Shown here: one piece after another, positions 59,772 through 64,000 of the stretch | How positions within the stretch are numbered: position 1 is the first letter of the stretch | How the letters are laid out: each line of letters begins with the position of its first letter | DNA from: an uncultured Eubacteriales bacterium | GTDB taxonomy: Bacteria; Bacillota; Clostridia; Oscillospirales; Oscillospiraceae | Assembly (NCBI GenBank): GCA_934572535.1 | Contig: CAKTLJ010000009.1 | Location: 1 to 64,000 of the forward strand | DNA length: 64,000 nt | Direction of reading: 5' to 3' | Notes under the pieces: generated by a model | The model's input: the letters and a program-made list of their open reading frames with translations, nothing else | What the model was told of the DNA's origin: nothing | Database searches by the model: none | Translations under genes and position numbers: made by a program

Positions 59772-60455
59772 ATGAAAAAAATTCTGGTTCTGGAGGACGA
59801 AGCCAACATTCGCAGCTTTGTGGTCCTCAATCTCAGCCGCGCGGGCTACGAGGCCATCGAGGCCGGGACCGGCGAGGAGGCCCTGGAGCAGCTTCGCCTG
59901 AACCCCGATGTGCGGGTGGCCATCCTGGATATCATGCTGCCGGACATGGACGGCTTTGAGGTCTGTCGCCGCATCCGCGCCAGCAATTCCAAGATCGGCA
60001 TCATCATGCTCTCCGCCCGCACCCAGGAGATGGACAAGGTCACCGGCTTCATGACCGGCGCGGACGACTATGTGACCAAACCCTTCTCTCCCATGGAGCT
60101 CACGGCCCGCATCGACGCCCTCTACCGCCGCATCGGCGGCGAGATGATGGACGACGGCGAGATCCAGCAGCCCCCCTTCGTGCTGAACACCCGGAAGCGC
60201 ACCCTGGAGAAGAACGGCCAGCGGGTGAAGCTCACCCAGGTGGAGTACGCCATCATGAAGATGTTCATGGAGAACCCCGGCAAGGCCCTCTCCCGGGAGG
60301 AGATCCTGAAGTTCGTCTGGGGCGAGAACTACCTGGGGGAGCTGAAGATCGTAGACGTGAACATCCGCCGTCTGCGGGTGAAGATCGAGGACGAACCCAC
60401 CAGCCCCATCTACATCACCACCATCTGGGGCTACGGCTACAAGTGGGAATTCTGA
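59772..60455 (+). CDS. OmpR-family response regulator
   Basis: A 227-residue regulator. The receiver has an acidic pocket LEDE (about 8-10), phospho-acceptor Asp53 in AILDIMLPD and Lys103 in VTKPF. The winged-helix output is RTLEKNGQRVKLTQVEYAIM ... VDVNIRRLRVKIEDE ... TIWGYGYKWEF. It pairs with the kinase 12 bases downstream. AAAGGAG lies seven to nine bases before ATG 59772. Targets are unknown; the upstream lipoprotein gene is a natural candidate. Confidence 0.94.
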   Translation: MKKILVLEDEANIRSFVVLNLSRAGYEAIEAGTGEEALEQLRLNPDVRVAILDIMLPDMDGFEVCRRIRASNSKIGIIMLSARTQEMDKVTGFMTGADDYVTKPFSPMELTARIDALYRRIGGEMMDDGEIQQPPFVLNTRKRTLEKNGQRVKLTQVEYAIMKMFMENPGKALSREEILKFVWGENYLGELKIVDVNIRRLRVKIEDEPTSPIYITTIWGYGYKWEF

Positions 60456-60467
60456 GGCGAGCGCGAT

Positions 60468-61910
60468 ATGAGATCCATTCCATTTTTAAAGGTCCGAGGG
60501 ATCCGCAGGCGCTGGCTGCTCAACAGCATCAGCATCCTGGTGACGATCCTGGCGGTGATGGTCATTGCCTTCTCCCTGGTCATGAAGAATTATTACGACA
60601 GCAGCATCCTCTCCAGCATGGAGAGCAAGGCCCGCACTGCCTCCAGCTACTTTGGCAGCTATGCCGCCAGCAGCGACATCAGCAGCGGCGACTACCTCAC
60701 CCTCGCCCAGGACTATGTCAGCTCCTTTGAGGACGGCACCAAGATCGAGCTTCAGTTTTTGACCCCTGACGGCAAGGTCATCTACTCCTCCAACGGCCTG
60801 ACCCTCTCAGGGACCATGCCGGAGACCCCGGACCTCCTCCAGCTCCGGGACAAGCCGGAGATCACCTCCTGGACGGGCACCTCGTCCCAGACCGGGGAGC
60901 GCATCACCGCCATGTCGGCCCCCCTGATCTACGACGGGACCGTCGTGGGCATCATGCGCTACGTGACCTCCATGCGCCTGGTGGACCGGCAGGTGACCAT
61001 CCTGACCCTGGTGGCGGCGGCGGTCTGCTTGGGGATCCTGGTGCTGGTGTACCTCTCCAACATCTACTTTGTCCGCTCCATCGAGGACCCGGTGAAAAAT
61101 ATCACCGGCATCGCCCAGCGCATCGCCGGGGGAAGCTACGGCATCCAGATGGAGAAAAAGTTTGACGACGAGATCGGCGACCTCACCGACGCCATCAACG
61201 ACATGTCCCTGCGCATCAAGCACGCCGAGAGCATGAAGTCCGAGTTCATCTCCTCGGTGTCCCACGAGCTGCGCACCCCCCTGACGGCCATCACCGGCTG
61301 GGCGGAGACCATCATGAGCGGCGAGGCGCGGGACGAGCAGGACGTGCGCAAGGGCATGGGCATCATCGCCAGCGAAGCCCGGCGGCTCTCCGGCATGGTG
61401 GAGGAGCTGCTGGAGTTCTCCCGCATCGAGGACGGCCGCTTCACCCTGTCCATCGAGCCCATTGACATCAAGGCCGAGCTGGAGGACGCGGTGTACACCT
61501 ACCACGAGTTCCTGGCCACCGAGGGCATCGCCGTCTACCACCACGACTGCGAGGAGGAGTTCGACCCCATCCCCGGGGACCCGGACCGCCTGCGGCAGGT
61601 CTTCTGCAACCTGCTGGACAACGCCGCCAAGCACGGCGGCGCCGGTAAGCGCATCGACACCGCCATCTATCCCGAGGCCGGGGATGTGGTCATCACCATC
61701 CGGGACTACGGCCCCGGCATCCCCCCGGAGGAGCTTCCCAACGTGAAGTATAAGTTCTACAAGGGCAGCTCCACGGCCCGGGGCAGCGGCATCGGCCTGG
61801 CGGTCTGCGAGGAGATCGTCACCCGGCACAACGGTGAGCTGAACATCCGCAACGCCGACGACGAGCGCGGCGGCTGCCTGGTGGAGATCCGCTTGCCGAC
61901 TGGAACATAA
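60468..61910 (+). CDS. Sensor histidine kinase (PhoR/WalK-like)
   Basis: A 480-residue membrane kinase: helices at about 15-40 and 183-205 flank an extracellular sensor of about 140 residues. HAMP follows (SIEDPVKNITGIAQRIAGG), then HisKA with SVSHELRTPLTAITGWAET (phospho-His), an N-box NLLDNAAKHGG, a G1 box DYGPGIPPEE and a G2 box RGSGIGLAVCEEI. It is cotranscribed with the regulator. The signal is unknown. Hairpins at 61914-61936 may end the transcript weakly. Confidence 0.94.
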   Translation: MRSIPFLKVRGIRRRWLLNSISILVTILAVMVIAFSLVMKNYYDSSILSSMESKARTASSYFGSYAASSDISSGDYLTLAQDYVSSFEDGTKIELQFLTPDGKVIYSSNGLTLSGTMPETPDLLQLRDKPEITSWTGTSSQTGERITAMSAPLIYDGTVVGIMRYVTSMRLVDRQVTILTLVAAAVCLGILVLVYLSNIYFVRSIEDPVKNITGIAQRIAGGSYGIQMEKKFDDEIGDLTDAINDMSLRIKHAESMKSEFISSVSHELRTPLTAITGWAETIMSGEARDEQDVRKGMGIIASEARRLSGMVEELLEFSRIEDGRFTLSIEPIDIKAELEDAVYTYHEFLATEGIAVYHHDCEEEFDPIPGDPDRLRQVFCNLLDNAAKHGGAGKRIDTAIYPEAGDVVITIRDYGPGIPPEELPNVKYKFYKGSSTARGSGIGLAVCEEIVTRHNGELNIRNADDERGGCLVEIRLPTGT

Positions 61911-61953
61911 GTTCGAGAAAAGCCTTGCTTTTTTCGGCATTGTTTGATACCAT

Positions 61954-62018
61954 GGACCCACACCCCTTTCCGGTGCGGGTCCGGACCCAGACCATACGGC
62001 CCGTTTGCGAAACGGGCC
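61954..62018 (+). promoter_or_regulatory. Two hairpins in the DUF1385 gene leader
   Basis: GGACCCACACC/GGTGCGGGTCC (61954-61964 with 61972-61982, one mismatch) and GGCCCGTTT/AAACGGGCC (61998-62006 with 62010-62018, perfect). The second ends two bases before the AGGAG ribosome site, so it could affect translation. Neither has a T-run. Confidence 0.45.
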
Positions 62019-62030
62019 ATAGGAGACACT

Positions 62031-63029
62031 ATGGAAAACAAAAACACTTGCGGCGCGGAACGAAAGGACTGCGCCTTCCGCACCACCATCGGCGGCCAGG
62101 CCCTCATCGAGGGCATCCTCATGCGAGGCCCCCAGAAGCAGGCCATCGTGGTGCGCAACCAGGAGGGAGGCCTGGAGGTCCGGGAGGAGGCGCTGAAGCT
62201 CATCAAGGACAAGCACCCCAGCCTGGGACTCCCGTTCATCCGAGGGGTCTTCACCTTCCTCGGCTCTCTGGTCAACGGCGTCAAGGCCCTCATGTGGTCG
62301 GCGGAGTTTTACCCCGAGGGCGAGGAGGAGGAACCCTCCCGCTTTGAGCGGTGGCTGGAGGCCAAGTTCGGCTCCGAGGCCCTGATGAAGTGGATCATCG
62401 GCGTGGCGGTGGCGGCGGGCATTGGCTTTTCCATCCTGCTGTTCATCATCCTGCCCACCCTGGCCACCTCCGCCCTGCTGTACTTCTTCCCGGACGCGCC
62501 CATGTGGCTGCGGAACCTGCTGGAGGGCGTGGTGAAGCTGGTCATCTTCTTCGTCTACCTGGTGCTGTGCTCCCGGCTCAAGGACATCCGAAGGACCTTT
62601 CAGTACCACGGCGCGGAGCACAAGACGATCTTCTGCTACGAGCGGGGGCTGGACCTCACCGTGGAGAACGCCAGGGAAATGCCCCGGCACCATCCCCGCT
62701 GCGGCACGAGCTTCCTCTTTGTGGTCATCGTCATCGCCGTGCTGGCCTCCTGCGTGGTCTTTGCCCTGCCCGGCATCCGGGACGTGGCGACGAACCCGCT
62801 GGTGCGTATTTTGCTGCATCTGCTGCTGCTGCCCGTCATCGTTTCGGTGACCTATGAGCTCAACCGCTTCATTGGCCGCCACGACAATCCGCTGACCCGC
62901 TTCCTGTCGGCGCCCGGCCTGTGGATGCAGAACTTCACCACCTTCGAGCCGGACGACTCCATGCTGGAGGTGGCCATTGAGGCCCTGAACCGGGTCCTGC
63001 CCGCGCATAAGGGCGACGACACCTGGTAA
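62031..63029 (+). CDS. DUF1385 membrane protein
   Basis: A 332-residue DUF1385 protein: IGGQALIEGILMRGPQKQAIVVR near the start, a central pair of membrane helices (about 125-150, 165-190), the strongly conserved YHGAEHKTIFCYERGLDLTVEN and RCGTSFLF, and further helices at 225-270. The family is of unknown function, usually next to prfA/prmC and rpmE in Firmicutes. Here prmC follows 48 bases later, but rpmE is missing upstream. ATG 62031 has AGGAG six bases upstream. Confidence 0.9.
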   Translation: MENKNTCGAERKDCAFRTTIGGQALIEGILMRGPQKQAIVVRNQEGGLEVREEALKLIKDKHPSLGLPFIRGVFTFLGSLVNGVKALMWSAEFYPEGEEEEPSRFERWLEAKFGSEALMKWIIGVAVAAGIGFSILLFIILPTLATSALLYFFPDAPMWLRNLLEGVVKLVIFFVYLVLCSRLKDIRRTFQYHGAEHKTIFCYERGLDLTVENAREMPRHHPRCGTSFLFVVIVIAVLASCVVFALPGIRDVATNPLVRILLHLLLLPVIVSVTYELNRFIGRHDNPLTRFLSAPGLWMQNFTTFEPDDSMLEVAIEALNRVLPAHKGDDTW

Positions 63030-63077
63030 GAAAGAACCAACGAGACACGAAACTTTATTGTGATTGGGGTGCGTACT

Positions 63078-63989
63078 GTGGCGATCACATACCAAGATAT
63101 CTATTCCAATATCAGCAAACGTCTGGCGGCTGCGGGGATCGAGTCGGCCAGACTGGAGGCCAGAGAGCTCCTCTGCGCCGCCGCCGGGAAGACCCGGGAA
63201 AAACTGCTCCAGGACATGGGACTCTACACCACCGACGAGATCGCGGAGCGGGCGGAGGCCATGACGGTCCGGCGCGAGGCGGGGGAGCCCGTGGCCTACA
63301 TCATCGGGGAATGGTCCTTCTGCGGCCTGGACTTCGGGGTGAATGCCAGCGTGCTCATTCCGCGCATCGACACGGAAATGCTGGCCAACATTGCCGCAGA
63401 CCGGCTGAAAAAGGAGACCGGCCACCTGCGGGTGCTGGACCTGTGCGCCGGGTCGGGCTGCGTGGGCATCACCATCGCCCATCGGCTGAAAAACGCCCGG
63501 GTGGTCCTGGTGGACCTGTCCGACGGGGCGCTGGACCTGTGCAAGAAGAACATCCGCCGGCACAACCTCACCAGCCGGGTGGTCCACCTGCGGGGGGATG
63601 CCTTGCAGGCTCCCAGCCACGCCCTGGGCCAGTTCGACATGCTGGTGAGCAACCCCCCCTACATCCCCACCGGGGACATCCCCGGGCTGGACAGCTCCGT
63701 GAAGGACTTTGAGCCGATCCTGGCTCTGGACGGCGGCAGCGACGGCCTGGACTTCTACCGGGCCATCACCGAGCGCTGGATGTCCGTGCTGAAGCCCGGC
63801 GGCCACCTTCTCTACGAGGTGGGCATCGGCCAGTCGGAGCGGGTGGCCATGATGCTGGTGAAGGCCGGGTTTGAAAACATCCGCATCACCCGCGACACCG
63901 GCGGCATCGACCGGGTGGTGGAGGGCCAACGGCCCAAGGAACGAGAGATCCCCGAATTGCTCCATGAGACGAATCAGGAGGAAGGATAA
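63078..63989 (+). CDS. prmC: Peptide chain release factor N5-glutamine methyltransferase
   Basis: A 303-residue SAM-dependent methyltransferase that methylates the GGQ glutamine of release factors RF1/RF2. It has an N-terminal helical domain (about 1-80), the SAM site VLDLCAGSGCVGI and the active-site LVSNPPYIP. GTG 63078 (VAITYQDIY) is chosen because GGGGTG lies six bases upstream; an earlier GTG at 63060 lacks a site. The stop shares a base with the next start (TAATG). Confidence 0.93.
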   Translation: MAITYQDIYSNISKRLAAAGIESARLEARELLCAAAGKTREKLLQDMGLYTTDEIAERAEAMTVRREAGEPVAYIIGEWSFCGLDFGVNASVLIPRIDTEMLANIAADRLKKETGHLRVLDLCAGSGCVGITIAHRLKNARVVLVDLSDGALDLCKKNIRRHNLTSRVVHLRGDALQAPSHALGQFDMLVSNPPYIPTGDIPGLDSSVKDFEPILALDGGSDGLDFYRAITERWMSVLKPGGHLLYEVGIGQSERVAMMLVKAGFENIRITRDTGGIDRVVEGQRPKEREIPELLHETNQEEG

Positions 63990-64000
63990 TGGCAGAAAAG
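63989..64000 (+). CDS. Start of the next gene, cut by the window edge
   Basis: ATG 63989 overlaps the prmC stop and is preceded by CAGGAGGAAGG. Only MAEK is visible. Release factor 1 often neighbours prmC, but four residues cannot show that. Confidence 0.4.

Overview
The window comes from a GC-rich low-oxygen Firmicute, most likely an Oscillospiraceae-type clostridium of the Flavonifractor/Intestinimonas/Lawsonibacter kind (inferred from gene families and codon use, not from an rRNA). Pointers are a SCIFF ranthipeptide with its radical-SAM maturase, oxygen-sensitive iron-sulfur serine dehydratase, a KamA-type aminomutase, FeoAB, SLH and lipoproteins with clostridial signal peptides, RNase Y, and many sigma-A-type promoters with exact 17-base spacers.

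Left end (1-1260): the tail of an ABC ATPase, a frameshifted OmpR-type response-regulator remnant and about 600 bases without an intact gene. This part is AT-richer and looks degraded. Then come a DUF805 zinc-ribbon protein and a KamA-family radical-SAM enzyme (1276-3204), followed by a complete zinc-uptake operon on the minus strand (3467-7910: zur, a small CxxC membrane protein, a ZnuA protein with an internal ZinT domain, znuC, znuB, a lipoprotein). That operon is driven from one promoter whose -35 box lies in a 31-bp perfect palindrome.

8-17 kb is mostly amino-acid metabolism: serine dehydratase sdaAB-sdaAA, a flavin reductase, an XRE regulator with two small membrane proteins, a threonine-aldolase-like enzyme coupled to a FAH-family enzyme, glutamate dehydrogenase, an ECF S-component and an Orn/Lys/Arg decarboxylase whose promoter is buried in a palindrome. 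17.4-20.2 kb is the SCIFF locus: a consensus promoter, the 48-aa precursor, an attenuator-like terminator, the maturase, a 72-aa acidic protein, a 23-aa membrane micropeptide and a SanA-like protein.

20-33 kb holds FeoAB, a Gx-transporter/NusG-II pair, a P2-type ATPase behind a probable yybP-ykoY manganese riboswitch with an overlapping terminator, a MoxR/VWA pair, a YmdB phosphodiesterase, YhaO/YhaN-like SbcDC proteins, signal peptidase I and an RqcP-like S4 protein. 33-45 kb holds HU, MazG, a SpoVB-like flippase, MTA/SAH deaminase and purine nucleoside phosphorylase (purine/methylthioadenosine salvage), a CrcB fluoride channel, a hybrid histidine kinase with an HPt domain, and a copper ATPase whose C-terminal CopZ-like domain has its own internal ribosome binding site.

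45-64 kb is largely housekeeping: HxlR regulator, RNase Y, a ferritin-like protein, a CBS protein, a short QueG-like protein, PNPase, S15, TypA, a lipoprotein, an SLH protein, threonine dehydratase, tRNA-Leu(CAA), a lipoprotein with DxDxDG repeats followed by a two-component system, a DUF1385 membrane protein and PrmC. No CRISPR array, rRNA, intact insertion sequence or prophage was seen. The items most worth a second look are the SCIFF locus with its small partners, the Mn2+ riboswitch/terminator switch, the CopA-CopZ fusion with internal initiation, and the zinc operon.
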